Shown here in pieces: positions 1-6,991 of a stretch of DNA of 12,379 nt (the stretch's first letter is position 1; each line of letters starts with the position of its first letter). The position numbers and the translations under genes were made by a program. The DNA lies in NCBI GenBank assembly GCA_030146365.1, contig JASLBU010000054.1, positions 1 to 12,379 on the forward strand, in the 5' to 3' direction. The DNA is from Candidatus Limnocylindria bacterium (lineage in GTDB: Bacteria > Chloroflexota > Limnocylindria > QHBO01). The notes under the pieces are model-generated. The model worked only from the letters and a program-made list of their open reading frames with translations, had not been told where the DNA came from and did no database searches.

Positions 1-771
1 GCACGCGGGGTCGTGACCTACTCGTCCGGGAACCATGCCCAGGCGGTGGCGCGTGCCGCGCGTCTGCTCGGTGCCCATGCCGTGATCTGCATGCCGCGCG
101 ACGCGCCGCGGATCAAGATCGAGGGCGTGGAGCGCGACGGCGCCGAGATCCAGTTCACCGGCATGGACTCCGCGGAGCGCCACGCCCTCGCGCTGCGACT
201 GGTGGAGGAGCGTGGCCTCGTCATGGTCGAGCCATACGACGACCCGGCGATCATCGCCGGGCAGGGGACGTGCGGCCTCGAGATCGTCGAGGATCTGCCG
301 CAGGTGACCAGCGTGCTGGTGCCGACCTCCGGTGGTGGGCTCTCGGCCGGAGTCGCGACCGCCGTCAGGGCGCTGGTGCCGTCAGCCCGGGTTCTCGGCG
401 TGGAGCCGGAGCTGGCCGCCGACGGGAAGGCGTCGCTCGAGTCCGGGCAGCTCGTCACCTGGACGGCGGAGCAGACCGGCCGCACCATGGCCGACGGTCT
501 GCGAACGAACTCCCTCGGGCCGCTGCCGTTCGAGCACCTTCGCCGCTTCATGGATGGGATCGTCACGGTCTCGGAGGAGCAGATGGCGGAGGCGATGCGG
601 GCGCTGGCCTCGCGTGCCCGGCTCGTCATCGAGCCGTCCGGCGCCGCCGCGATGGGCGCCCACCTCGCCGGCTCGGCGCCAAGGGCGGAGGGGGACGACG
701 CGCGAGTGGTGGTCCTCAGCGGGGGAAACGTCGACCCCGAGCTGTTCGCGCGCATCCTCTCCGGTGGCTGA
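1..771 (+). CDS. PLP-dependent threonine/serine dehydratase-like enzyme (5' truncated)
   Basis: The frame is open from the first base, so the true start lies upstream; 256 residues are visible. Fold-type II PLP enzymes of this group deaminate threonine or serine (to 2-oxobutyrate or pyruvate), and relatives racemise serine or act on 3-hydroxyaspartate. Visible family marks are SSGNHAQA (residues 8-15), the PLP-phosphate loop SGGGL (about 110-114), EPSGAAA (about 211-217) and LSGGN near the C-terminus. The lysine that binds PLP, in the SFKxRGA motif, would lie in the missing N-terminal 60-75 residues and cannot be checked. The protein stops right after the catalytic domain with no C-terminal ACT domain, which argues against the isoleucine-feedback-regulated biosynthetic form. 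Substrate cannot be chosen between threonine, serine and hydroxyaspartate. The GNAT gene downstream overlaps the stop by 8 bases, suggesting co-transcription. Confidence 0.88.
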   Translation, partial: ARGVVTYSSGNHAQAVARAARLLGAHAVICMPRDAPRIKIEGVERDGAEIQFTGMDSAERHALALRLVEERGLVMVEPYDDPAIIAGQGTCGLEIVEDLPQVTSVLVPTSGGGLSAGVATAVRALVPSARVLGVEPELAADGKASLESGQLVTWTAEQTGRTMADGLRTNSLGPLPFEHLRRFMDGIVTVSEEQMAEAMRALASRARLVIEPSGAAAMGAHLAGSAPRAEGDDARVVVLSGGNVDPELFARILSGG

Positions 772-1345
772 GCCCGGCTCGACGTACCTCGAGACGGAGC
801 GCCTGCGCCTGCGATGGTTCACGCCCGAGGACGTCGACCGGCTGACGGAGCTCGACTCGGACCCCGAGGTGATGCGCTTCATCAACGGCGGCCGCCCGAC
901 GCCGCTGGACCAGATCGCGGACAGCGTCCTGCCGCACTTCCTGCGCTACGCCGAAGAGGGACGGGGCTATGGCTTCTGGGCCGTGGAGGAGCGGTCGAGC
1001 GGCGCGTTCCTGGGCTGGTTCCACCTTCGGCCCGATCCGCACGACGGCGATGCCGCTGAGCCTGAGCTCGGCTATCGGCTTCGCCGCGACGCGTGGGGAC
1101 ACGGCTATGCGACGGAGGGCGCCCGTGCGTTGGTCGCGAAGGCGTTCGAAGAGCTCGGCGCGCAGCGCGTCTGGGCGTCCGCGATGGTGCTCAACGCCGG
1201 GTCCAGCCGCGTCATGGAGAAGGCCGGCCTGCGCCATGTCCGCACGTTCTGGGGCGAATGGCCGGAGAAGATTCCCGGTGACGAGCACGGGGACGTCGAA
1301 TACGCACTCACGCGCGAGGAGTGGGCGGCCGCCAAGTCTGGCTAG
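764..1345 (+). CDS. GNAT family N-acetyltransferase, RimJ/RimL type
   Basis: A 193-residue protein, the usual size for this group, which moves an acetyl group from acetyl-CoA to an amine (ribosomal protein N-termini, antibiotics, amino acids or unknown small molecules). It opens with the typical LETERLRLRWFTPEDVD (residues 9-25). The acetyl-CoA pyrophosphate loop is RRDAWGHGYATEG (107-119), and NAGSSRVMEKAGLR (144-157) is the usual C-terminal helix pattern. I chose GTG at 764 because it starts just before the conserved N-terminal strand; further upstream the same frame runs through the dehydratase gene with no family similarity. No strong Shine-Dalgarno is visible, so translation is probably coupled to the dehydratase, whose stop it overlaps by 8 bases. 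Its TAG stop interlocks with the stop of the convergent protease. The substrate cannot be named from the sequence. Confidence 0.9.
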   Translation: MAEPGSTYLETERLRLRWFTPEDVDRLTELDSDPEVMRFINGGRPTPLDQIADSVLPHFLRYAEEGRGYGFWAVEERSSGAFLGWFHLRPDPHDGDAAEPELGYRLRRDAWGHGYATEGARALVAKAFEELGAQRVWASAMVLNAGSSRVMEKAGLRHVRTFWGEWPEKIPGDEHGDVEYALTREEWAAAKSG

Positions 1346-2682
1346 GGTCCCTCGCTCAGCAGCTCGATGGCGGCGTCGAGCTGCGGATCCTCATCGGACG
1401 CCGGGTCCTCCGGCCCGGCCACCACCACGTCCGGCTGGATGCCGTCCGGTGCGGCCGAGTTGTGGTTCGGCGTGAACCATCGGTCGGTGGTGAGCCGCAG
1501 GCCGCCGCCGTTCGGCAGGTCGTTCCAGATCTGCACGGTGTTCTTGCCGAACGTCGGCTCGCCCAGGATGGTGGCGCGCCCGTGGTCCTGGAGCGCTCCG
1601 GCCACGATCTCAGACGCCGACGCGGAGCCTGCGTCAACGAGCACCACGACCTCGATCGCGTCCCGCTGCGCGACGCCGGATTCGGCGCGCCACTCCTGGA
1701 CGTCGTCGCCCGACTCGACCGTGAACAGCAGCTCGCCCTCCGTCACGAACTGCGAGGCGATGCCCTGGGCCGCCACGATGTAGCCCCCGGGGTTCGAGCG
1801 AAGGTCGAAGACGATCTCCGCGGCGCCCTGGTCCAGCAGGCCCTGCAGCGCGTCACGGAAGAGGCCGGTCGCCCGGTCCGTGAACGACGTGAGCCTGATG
1901 TAGCCGACGCCTTCCTCGAGCAGCTCCGCCTCTACCTCTTGTAGCTCGATGACCGCCCGGGTGATGGTGACCTCGCGCTCCTCGTCGTCACGACGGATCG
2001 TGAGCGTCACGTCGGTGCCGGACTCGCCCCGCACCTGGTAGACGAGCGAACTCACGGTCTCGCCCAGCGTCGGCGTGCCGTCGACGGCGAGGATGTGGTC
2101 GCCCGGCCGCAGCCCGGCCGCCTCGGCCGGTGAGTTATCGAGCGGGGCGACGATCACCATCACGCACGTTTCGGTGACGACCGTGCAGGACGCCGCATCC
2201 GACGAGTCCGCCAGATTCTCGATGCCGACCTCCGCCCCGATGCCGCTGAAGCTCCCGGACAGGTCGTCCAATGCGGTGCCGTACTGGTCGGGCGTGAGAT
2301 AGCCGGAATACGGATCCTCCAGCCCGTACTCGATCATGCCCCGCACCGCGCCGTCGACGAGATCTTCGTCGGTCACCTCGTCGACGTACTCACCCTTGAT
2401 GTCGGCGTAGACGTCGCACAGCACGGCGAACGCCTCGGTCGGCTCGGTGCAGGTGACCGTCTCCACGATGGGCGTCGGGCCCGGCGTACCGTCCGGGGTC
2501 GCGGCAGACGATGGGACCGCGACGGAAGGTTCGGCCGTGGAGGAAGGAGCCGCGCCGACGCCATCAGCGCCGCCCACGGCGAGACCCGCCACGAACGTGG
2601 CCGCACCGAACAGGAGGAGCACCGCGACGAGGATGGCCGCGCTCACGGCTGATGAGCGGCGGGGCGGTTCGCTGACGGTCAT
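1342..2682 (-). CDS. S41 family C-terminal processing peptidase (CtpA/Prc-like)
   Basis: A 446-residue extracytoplasmic serine protease that cleaves proteins near their C-termini. In order: a short basic N-terminus; one hydrophobic segment (residues about 13-38) acting as signal peptide or anchor; an A/S/T/P-rich linker (about 40-75); a PDZ domain around SPAEAAGLRPGDHILAVDG (184-202); and the S41 core. FDLRSNPGG (292-300) and SASASEI (353-359) are diagnostic. By alignment with E. coli Prc the nucleophile is Ser355 and the base Lys380 in TFGK; the 25-residue spacing matches Prc, and Gln384 also matches. Four cysteines (78, 89, 166, 173) could form disulfides outside the cell. The start at 2682 is preferred over an upstream in-frame ATG at 2718 because GAGGAA lies 9 bases before it and the hydrophobic segment follows directly. 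It lies 69 bases after the methyltransferase on the same strand. The substrate is unknown. Confidence 0.95.
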   Translation of the reverse strand: MTVSEPPRRSSAVSAAILVAVLLLFGAATFVAGLAVGGADGVGAAPSSTAEPSVAVPSSAATPDGTPGPTPIVETVTCTEPTEAFAVLCDVYADIKGEYVDEVTDEDLVDGAVRGMIEYGLEDPYSGYLTPDQYGTALDDLSGSFSGIGAEVGIENLADSSDAASCTVVTETCVMVIVAPLDNSPAEAAGLRPGDHILAVDGTPTLGETVSSLVYQVRGESGTDVTLTIRRDDEEREVTITRAVIELQEVEAELLEEGVGYIRLTSFTDRATGLFRDALQGLLDQGAAEIVFDLRSNPGGYIVAAQGIASQFVTEGELLFTVESGDDVQEWRAESGVAQRDAIEVVVLVDAGSASASEIVAGALQDHGRATILGEPTFGKNTVQIWNDLPNGGGLRLTTDRWFTPNHNSAAPDGIQPDVVVAGPEDPASDEDPQLDAAIELLSEGP

Positions 2683-2691
2683 CGGATCAGA

Positions 2692-2697
2692 TTCCTC
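2692..2697 (-). promoter_or_regulatory. Shine-Dalgarno site deciding the S41 protease start
   Basis: On the minus strand GAGGAA sits 9 bases before the ATG at 2682. It lies inside a perfect 10-base palindrome, TCCTCGAGGA (2693-2702), so the ribosome site is partly self-complementary. The alternative ATG at 2718 has no comparable, well-spaced site. Confidence 0.6.
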
Positions 2698-2751
2698 GAG
2701 GAGAGGGCGGGGGCGCATTCTCCCGCGAAACGGGCCCGAGCGCTCGCCGCA

Positions 2752-3567
2752 TCACTTGCGGACTGCCCGGACGCCCAGGAAGATCGGGATCTGGGCGTTC
2801 GCGCGGGCGTCGCCCCGAGAGGCGCGCCCGGGGCGCCGGTCGGGCGGAAGGTCCGGCAGCTCCAGCATCGCGTCGGTCGCGAACCCGGCCTCGGCCAGGG
2901 CGTTGACGTAGGTGCTGATCGGCCGATGGAAGCTACGTGTCGGCAGCCCGCCACCCAGCGACTTCATCGGCACCGCGAGCTCCTCCAGGTACCCGTCGAT
3001 GCGCCGGTACGTGAGCTTCCGTCCCTCGTCGTATCCCCAGCCGGAGTGCCGAGGCTGCCGGAACGCCGGGTGCGTCATGACGACCACCACGCGGCTCGTC
3101 GGCGCGAGCGCCCAGTCGATGCCGCGGACGACATCGTCGAGCGGGTCCATGTCCTGGATCGACAGCAGGAAGGTGGCGGCGTCGTACGTTCCTGCCTCCA
3201 GGTCGGCCACCGCCGGCAGACGCCGCGCGTCGCCGTGCACGAACCGGGCGTTCCGCAACCGGCCGTGGCGGCGCCTGGCGGCGGCGATCAGCTTGGCCGA
3301 GGCGTCGACCACGGTGACCATGGCACCCGCCTCCACGAGGGGGGCCGCCAGCACGCCCTGTCCCCCGCCAACGTCGATGACGCGTTCTCCCGGCCGAGGC
3401 TGGAGCAAGTCGAGCAGCGCCGGGATCGCAAGCTCGCGGTGGTACGTCGACCCTCGGTCCCCCACCCAGCCGTCGTACCAGGTCGCGACTCGCTCCCAGC
3501 TCGTCTCCGCCGGCGCGCCGGCTGCTCCCCCGGGCGGCGCGCCGCGGCGAGGACGTCGGGTCGTCAT
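2752..3567 (-). CDS. Class I SAM-dependent methyltransferase
   Basis: A 271-residue cytoplasmic enzyme that moves a methyl group from S-adenosylmethionine to an unknown acceptor. The SAM-binding motif I is VIDVGGGQG (residues 63-71), strand 2 ends in the ribose-binding acid Asp88 of VTVVDAS, and HGDARRLP (111-118) followed by YDAATFLLSIQDM (128-140) gives the later Rossmann motifs. The first 22 residues are Arg/Pro/Gly/Ala-rich and probably disordered. ATG at 3567 is the only sensible start before the conserved WYDGWVG region (30-36). It lacks a Shine-Dalgarno but has CATACT 7 bases upstream, as in a leaderless transcript. It starts 21 bases after the MFS stop, so it may also be read from the transporter transcript. 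Overall layout resembles small-molecule methyltransferases of the Methyltransf_11/25 type, not rRNA enzymes; acceptor unknown. Confidence 0.9.
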   Translation of the reverse strand: MTTRRPRRGAPPGGAAGAPAETSWERVATWYDGWVGDRGSTYHRELAIPALLDLLQPRPGERVIDVGGGQGVLAAPLVEAGAMVTVVDASAKLIAAARRRHGRLRNARFVHGDARRLPAVADLEAGTYDAATFLLSIQDMDPLDDVVRGIDWALAPTSRVVVVMTHPAFRQPRHSGWGYDEGRKLTYRRIDGYLEELAVPMKSLGGGLPTRSFHRPISTYVNALAEAGFATDAMLELPDLPPDRRPGRASRGDARANAQIPIFLGVRAVRK

Positions 3568-3574
3568 GCGCTCA

Positions 3575-3580
3575 AGTATG
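3575..3580 (-). promoter_or_regulatory. Candidate -10 box for a leaderless methyltransferase transcript
   Basis: The minus-strand hexamer CATACT (4 of 6 matches to TATAAT) is followed by 7 bases and then the ATG of the methyltransferase, the spacing expected when transcription starts at or next to the start codon. It sits in the 21-base gap after the MFS gene. There is no convincing -35 box, so this is a weak prediction. Confidence 0.3.
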
Positions 3581-3588
3581 CCGGCCGG

Positions 3589-4794
3589 TCACGTGCCCGC
3601 CACCACCACATCCCGGCGGCGACGCGTTCCCCGCAGGACGACCGCGGCGACACCTGCCACGACCACGCCGAGCAGGCCGATCACGCCGAACCCCCAGCCG
3701 AACCCGGCCACGTCGGCCACGCCGCCTGCCACGAATGGCCCGATTCCGAGCCCTGCCGACAGCGCCGTCCCGTAGCCCCCGAGACCGGTGGCACGAAGCT
3801 CCGGTCGCGCGACCTCGCTGATCGTGACCTGGACCATCATCAGCGTGAAGGCCAGCATCACGACCCCGATCACCATGATCGCCAGCAGCGGCAGGACCGA
3901 CGCCTGAAGGCCCAGGAGGCACACGACCAGCCCATAGCCGGCGGCGGTGATCGCCGCCACCACGGGCGGGATGGAGCGACGATCGATGAGCTGCCCGAGC
4001 GGGACGCGTGAAGCGCCATTGGCAAGGGACTGCGCGGCGAGCAGCAGGCCGACGGTCCCGGCGGCAAGTCCGATCCCGGTCCCGAACAGCGGGAACAGCC
4101 CCGCCAGCGCTCCCCACGGCAGGCCGATCGCCAGCGCCGCCAGCCACGTGCCGGCGATGGTGCGCTGACGGCCGATCTCGGCGACCATGCCCGGCAGCCG
4201 CGAGATGCGGATCGGCTGTCGGGCGCTGGGCGGCACGAACAGCGGCCCGATGATGGCCGTCAGCCCCAGCACGGTCGCGACAAGATAGGTGGGCACCGGG
4301 CCGCCGACGTCCCAGACCAGGCCGCCGATGGCGGGGCCGGTCGCGACGCCGGTGTGGGTGAAGAGCGTCAGCCAGCCGAAGGCGCTGCCCCGCGACTCGG
4401 CAGGCGCGCTCACCGCGATGTACGCGCCGGTCGACGGCAGGAACAGTGAGGCGGTCACCCCGGAGAGGACCGCCCAGGCGTAATACGGCGAGGTGCTGTC
4501 CGTCGCGACCGCCAGCAGCGGCACCAGGTTCACGAGGGCGTTGCCCGAAGTGGCGACCAGCATCACACGACGGGTGCCCCAGGCGTCGGTCACCGCACCG
4601 AACGGCAGCTGCAGGAAGGCCTGCAGGCCGAAGCGGATGGAGGCCAGCAGCCCCGCCTCGGCGAGCGATCCGCCGAGCACCACCACATGGAGCGGGACGG
4701 CGATCGAGGCGGCCCAGCCGCCGACCATGAACGTGTAGGTCGCCAGGTAGGCGGGCCACAGCGGCGGATGCCGCTCCGCCGCGGTGGCGCTCAC
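3589..4794 (-). CDS. MFS transporter, drug:H+ antiporter-like
   Basis: A 401-residue inner-membrane protein with about 12 hydrophobic helices, the usual size for the major facilitator superfamily. The loop 2-3 signature (motif A) is GAVTDAWGTRR (residues 66-76), with its pseudo-repeat in the second half at GQLIDRRS (267-274). Helix 5 carries THTGVATGPAIGG (146-158), which fits motif C, a mark of exporters of the DHA1 type. It therefore probably pumps a small molecule out in exchange for protons; the substrate is unknown. The start is GTG at 4794, shortly before the first helix; no strong ribosome site is visible. It lies between the deacetylase (62 bases upstream on this strand) and the methyltransferase (21 bases downstream), so export of a methylated or acetylated metabolite is possible but only inferred. 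Confidence 0.92.
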   Translation of the reverse strand: MSATAAERHPPLWPAYLATYTFMVGGWAASIAVPLHVVVLGGSLAEAGLLASIRFGLQAFLQLPFGAVTDAWGTRRVMLVATSGNALVNLVPLLAVATDSTSPYYAWAVLSGVTASLFLPSTGAYIAVSAPAESRGSAFGWLTLFTHTGVATGPAIGGLVWDVGGPVPTYLVATVLGLTAIIGPLFVPPSARQPIRISRLPGMVAEIGRQRTIAGTWLAALAIGLPWGALAGLFPLFGTGIGLAAGTVGLLLAAQSLANGASRVPLGQLIDRRSIPPVVAAITAAGYGLVVCLLGLQASVLPLLAIMVIGVVMLAFTLMMVQVTISEVARPELRATGLGGYGTALSAGLGIGPFVAGGVADVAGFGWGFGVIGLLGVVVAGVAAVVLRGTRRRRDVVVAGT

Positions 4795-4856
4795 TTCGCA
4801 CGGCCGCGCAGGCCGCGCTTCGACGTCACCGGTCGCCGTCCCTCCGACATCCCGGG

Positions 4857-5942
4857 TCAGCCCGCAGCGGCGCCGCGCAGCCCGGCAAGAAAGGCGACCG
4901 CGTTCGCCCCGAGGGCCTCGACGGCATACCCGCCCTCCTGCAGTACGACCGCCGACATCCCGAGGTCGCCGATGTGGGACCCCATGCGGCCGTAGTCCTC
5001 GGTCCGGAGCGCAAGGTCACAGATCGGATCCGCGTGATAGGTGTCGAACCCGAGCGAGACGACGAGCGGCGCATCGGCGTCGAAGGCTCGAATGGCATCC
5101 ATGGCCTCCTCGAGCGCGGCGAGGTAGCCGGGGCCGGCAGTGCCCGCTGCCAGCGGCAGGTTGAGCGTGGTGCCGTCGCCTTCGCCGGCGCCCCGCTCCG
5201 CGGCATACCCGGAGTAGTACGGATAGATGCCCGCCGGGTCGCCGTGCAGGCTCACGTACAGCACGTCACCGCGCTCCCAGAAGATCTGCTGCGTGCCGTT
5301 CCCGTGGTGGAAGTCCACGTCCAGGATCGCGACGCGCTCGGCGCCGCGGGCAACGAGCGACTCCGCCACGATTGCCGCGTTGTTGTAGAAGCAGTAGCCG
5401 CCGATCAGGTTGCGTCCGGCGTGATGGCCCGGCGGGCGGCACAGCCCGTAGGCGACCGGCGCGCCCTCCAGGACGAGGTCGAGCGCCGTCAGCCCGATGT
5501 CGACCGAGGCGCGGGCCGCCCCCGCGGTCCCCGCCACGATCGGCGTGGCGGTGTCGAAGCAGTACGCCCCCAGCCGGTCGTGGCGTGCCGGAGGCAGCCG
5601 GTCGAGCGGCATGCGGCCGGCGTAGCCCCTCAGGAGGAACGTGTCGGGCAGTAACGGACGTGAGGGGTCGTGGCCGGCGGCGACCGCATCGGTCCAGGCG
5701 TGCTCGACGACGTCCACGAGCTCCAGCTCGTGGACCGCGGCGATCGGGTCCAGGCCGTGGTCACTCGGCGCGACGAGGTCGTAGTCGCCGGTGGCCAGCA
5801 GCGCCTCGCGGATCGCGACCGCGCGGTCCGGCGACTCGAAGCACGGCACCTCCCGGCCGGCGACCAGCTCGACGAGCCCGGCGTGCGCGAGGTGGTCGTC
5901 CGACGCGACGAGGGGCGTCCGGCGAGCTGAGGGGGAGGACAT
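4857..5942 (-). CDS. Acetylpolyamine amidohydrolase / class II HDAC-like deacetylase
   Basis: A 361-residue zinc deacetylase of the arginase/HDAC fold. Catalytic marks are complete: RPPGHH (residues 169-174) with the paired histidines 173/174; DVDFHHGNGT (208-217) with zinc ligands Asp210 and His212; GFD (298-300) giving ligand Asp300; and EGGY (336-339) with catalytic Tyr339. Stretches such as GGYCFYNNAA (181-190) and VSLHGDP (230-236), the N-terminal SDDHLAHAG region and the GYAAERGAGEGDGTT stretch resemble Mycoplana ramosa acetylpolyamine amidohydrolase as I recall it, more than the acetoin-utilisation type. Likely substrates are N-acetylated polyamines or similar small amides. The frame is open to 6182, but ATG at 5942 is chosen: homology begins there, and the upstream part overlaps the start of the opposite MoxR gene. 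No Shine-Dalgarno is seen; TATCCT lies 6 bases upstream. First gene of a minus-strand run with the MFS pump. Confidence 0.93.
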   Translation of the reverse strand: MSSPSARRTPLVASDDHLAHAGLVELVAGREVPCFESPDRAVAIREALLATGDYDLVAPSDHGLDPIAAVHELELVDVVEHAWTDAVAAGHDPSRPLLPDTFLLRGYAGRMPLDRLPPARHDRLGAYCFDTATPIVAGTAGAARASVDIGLTALDLVLEGAPVAYGLCRPPGHHAGRNLIGGYCFYNNAAIVAESLVARGAERVAILDVDFHHGNGTQQIFWERGDVLYVSLHGDPAGIYPYYSGYAAERGAGEGDGTTLNLPLAAGTAGPGYLAALEEAMDAIRAFDADAPLVVSLGFDTYHADPICDLALRTEDYGRMGSHIGDLGMSAVVLQEGGYAVEALGANAVAFLAGLRGAAAG

Positions 5943-5947
5943 TGCCG

Positions 5948-5999
5948 GAGGATACGTGGCCGCGTGGGTGAACGCCGGCGGGACGCGAACCGTATCCTC
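5948..5999. promoter_or_regulatory. Divergent control region with an exact 9-base inverted repeat
   Basis: GAGGATACG (5948-5956) and its exact reverse complement CGTATCCTC (5991-5999) face outward toward the two divergent starts, with 43 bases between arm starts (about four DNA turns). On each strand the arm contains TATCCT, a 4/6 match to a -10 box: 6 bases before the deacetylase ATG (5942) and 9 bases before the MoxR ATG (6008). The simplest reading is two back-to-back leaderless promoters; a shared operator is the alternative, because identity runs beyond the hexamer. No convincing -35 boxes are visible in the GC-rich centre. Confidence 0.45.
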
Positions 6000-6007
6000 A
6001 CCGCAAC

Positions 6008-6979
6008 ATGACGCACGCCGCTCCGCCCGACCCGCACGCCGGTGCACGAGTCTGGACCTCTCTGCGTGACGCGGTGTCCCGGGCGGTGGTCGGGGGCGAG
6101 GCCCCGCTGCGGCTCCTGACGATCGCCCTGCTGGGCGACGGGCATGCCCTGCTGGAGGATGTGCCCGGCGTCGGCAAGACACTCCTTGCGCGGGCGTTCT
6201 CGCAGGCTCTCGGCCTCTCCTTCGGACGCGTCCAGGGCACGCCGGATCTCCTGCCGACGGACGTCACCGGGAGCAGCGTCCTCGCCGACGGCACCTTCCG
6301 GTTCGTCCCGGGGCCGATCTTCACCAACGTGCTGCTGGTCGACGAGATCAACCGTGCGACGCCACGAACGCAGTCGGCGCTGCTGGAGGCGATGCAGGAG
6401 CGGCAGGTCAGTGTCGACGGGGAGACGCGTCCGCTGCCGCTGCCGTTCCTCGTGCTCGCCACCCAGAACCCGATCGAGCTGGAGGGCACCTTCGCCCTTC
6501 CCGAAGCGCAGCTCGACCGGTTCCTGGTCCGCATCGGCATGGGCTACCCGGACGAGGCCGGCGAGCGGGCGATCGCAAGGCGGCATCGCGCGTCCGCCGA
6601 GCCGCTCGAGGCGGTCCCCACGGTCCTGGACGCCGCCTCGCTGCCAGGGCTGCGAGAGGCGGTGCGCGGCATCACGGTGAGCGACGAGGTGGAGGCCTAT
6701 CTCGTGCGCGTCGTCCGTGCGACGCGCCAGCATTCCGACCTCCAGCTCGGCGCGAGCCCGCGATCCAGCGTCGCGCTGTATCGCGCGTCACAGGCGGCGG
6801 CCTTCCTGGAGGGACGGGACTTCGTCCTGCCGGACGACGTCGCGGCGCTGGTCGTGCCGGTCCTCACCCATCGGCTCGTGGTGGACGTGGACCGGGAGCT
6901 GCGCGGGGCGACCGCCGCGAGCGTGCTGCAGCAGATCCTGGCCGATGTGCCGGTGGGCGTCGGCGCCGGCGTGGGCTGA
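6008..6979 (+). CDS. MoxR family AAA+ ATPase
   Basis: A 323-residue cytoplasmic ATPase of the MoxR/RavA branch, which acts as a chaperone for maturation or assembly of partner proteins, usually those encoded next to it. Walker A is DVPGVGKT (residues 51-58, Lys57), followed by the family-typical DLLPTDVTG (80-88). Walker B is LLVDEINRA (109-117). Sensor 1 lies in ATQNP (151-155), followed by ALPEAQLDRF (163-172); a sensor 2-like SPRSSVAL lies toward the C-terminal lid. Length is normal. The ATG at 6008 has no ribosome site but TATCCT 9 bases upstream, consistent with a nearly leaderless mRNA. It leads a five-gene plus-strand run and is 12 bases from the DUF58 gene, the classic partner. Confidence 0.96.
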   Translation: MTHAAPPDPHAGARVWTSLRDAVSRAVVGGEAPLRLLTIALLGDGHALLEDVPGVGKTLLARAFSQALGLSFGRVQGTPDLLPTDVTGSSVLADGTFRFVPGPIFTNVLLVDEINRATPRTQSALLEAMQERQVSVDGETRPLPLPFLVLATQNPIELEGTFALPEAQLDRFLVRIGMGYPDEAGERAIARRHRASAEPLEAVPTVLDAASLPGLREAVRGITVSDEVEAYLVRVVRATRQHSDLQLGASPRSSVALYRASQAAAFLEGRDFVLPDDVAALVVPVLTHRLVVDVDRELRGATAASVLQQILADVPVGVGAGVG

Positions 6980-6981
6980 GC

Positions 6982-6986
6982 GGAGG
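6982..6986 (+). promoter_or_regulatory. Shine-Dalgarno site for the DUF58 gene
   Basis: GGAGG lies 5 bases before the GTG at 6992 in the 12-base gap after MoxR. It settles the GTG as the start and shows that internal genes of this run use ordinary ribosome sites, unlike the first gene. Confidence 0.7.
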
Positions 6987-6991
6987 CGCCG

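Noticed and set aside
2926..4011. A 361-codon plus-strand frame opposite the methyltransferase and MFS genes
   Set aside because: Its translation is Arg/His/Asp/Gln-rich with no motif and it is antisense to two recognised genes.
3572..4801. A 409-codon frame on the same strand as the MFS gene but shifted
   Set aside because: The overlapping frame 3589-4794 has clear membrane helices and MFS motifs; the shifted one is Arg/Gly/His-rich nonsense.
4801..4818. Tandem GGCCGCGC direct repeat and a CGGCC-N5-GGCCG hairpin between the deacetylase and MFS genes
   Set aside because: Short, pure G/C and without a U-tract; such patterns arise often by chance in this base composition and do not make a credible terminator.
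5943..6182. An 80-residue N-terminal extension of the deacetylase
   Set aside because: The extension is Arg/Pro-rich, antisense to MoxR codons and overlaps the divergent promoter; homology begins at the ATG at 5942.
5630..6733. A 367-codon minus-strand frame spanning the deacetylase start and MoxR
   Set aside because: It conflicts with both genes, runs through the divergent promoter region and shows no domain.
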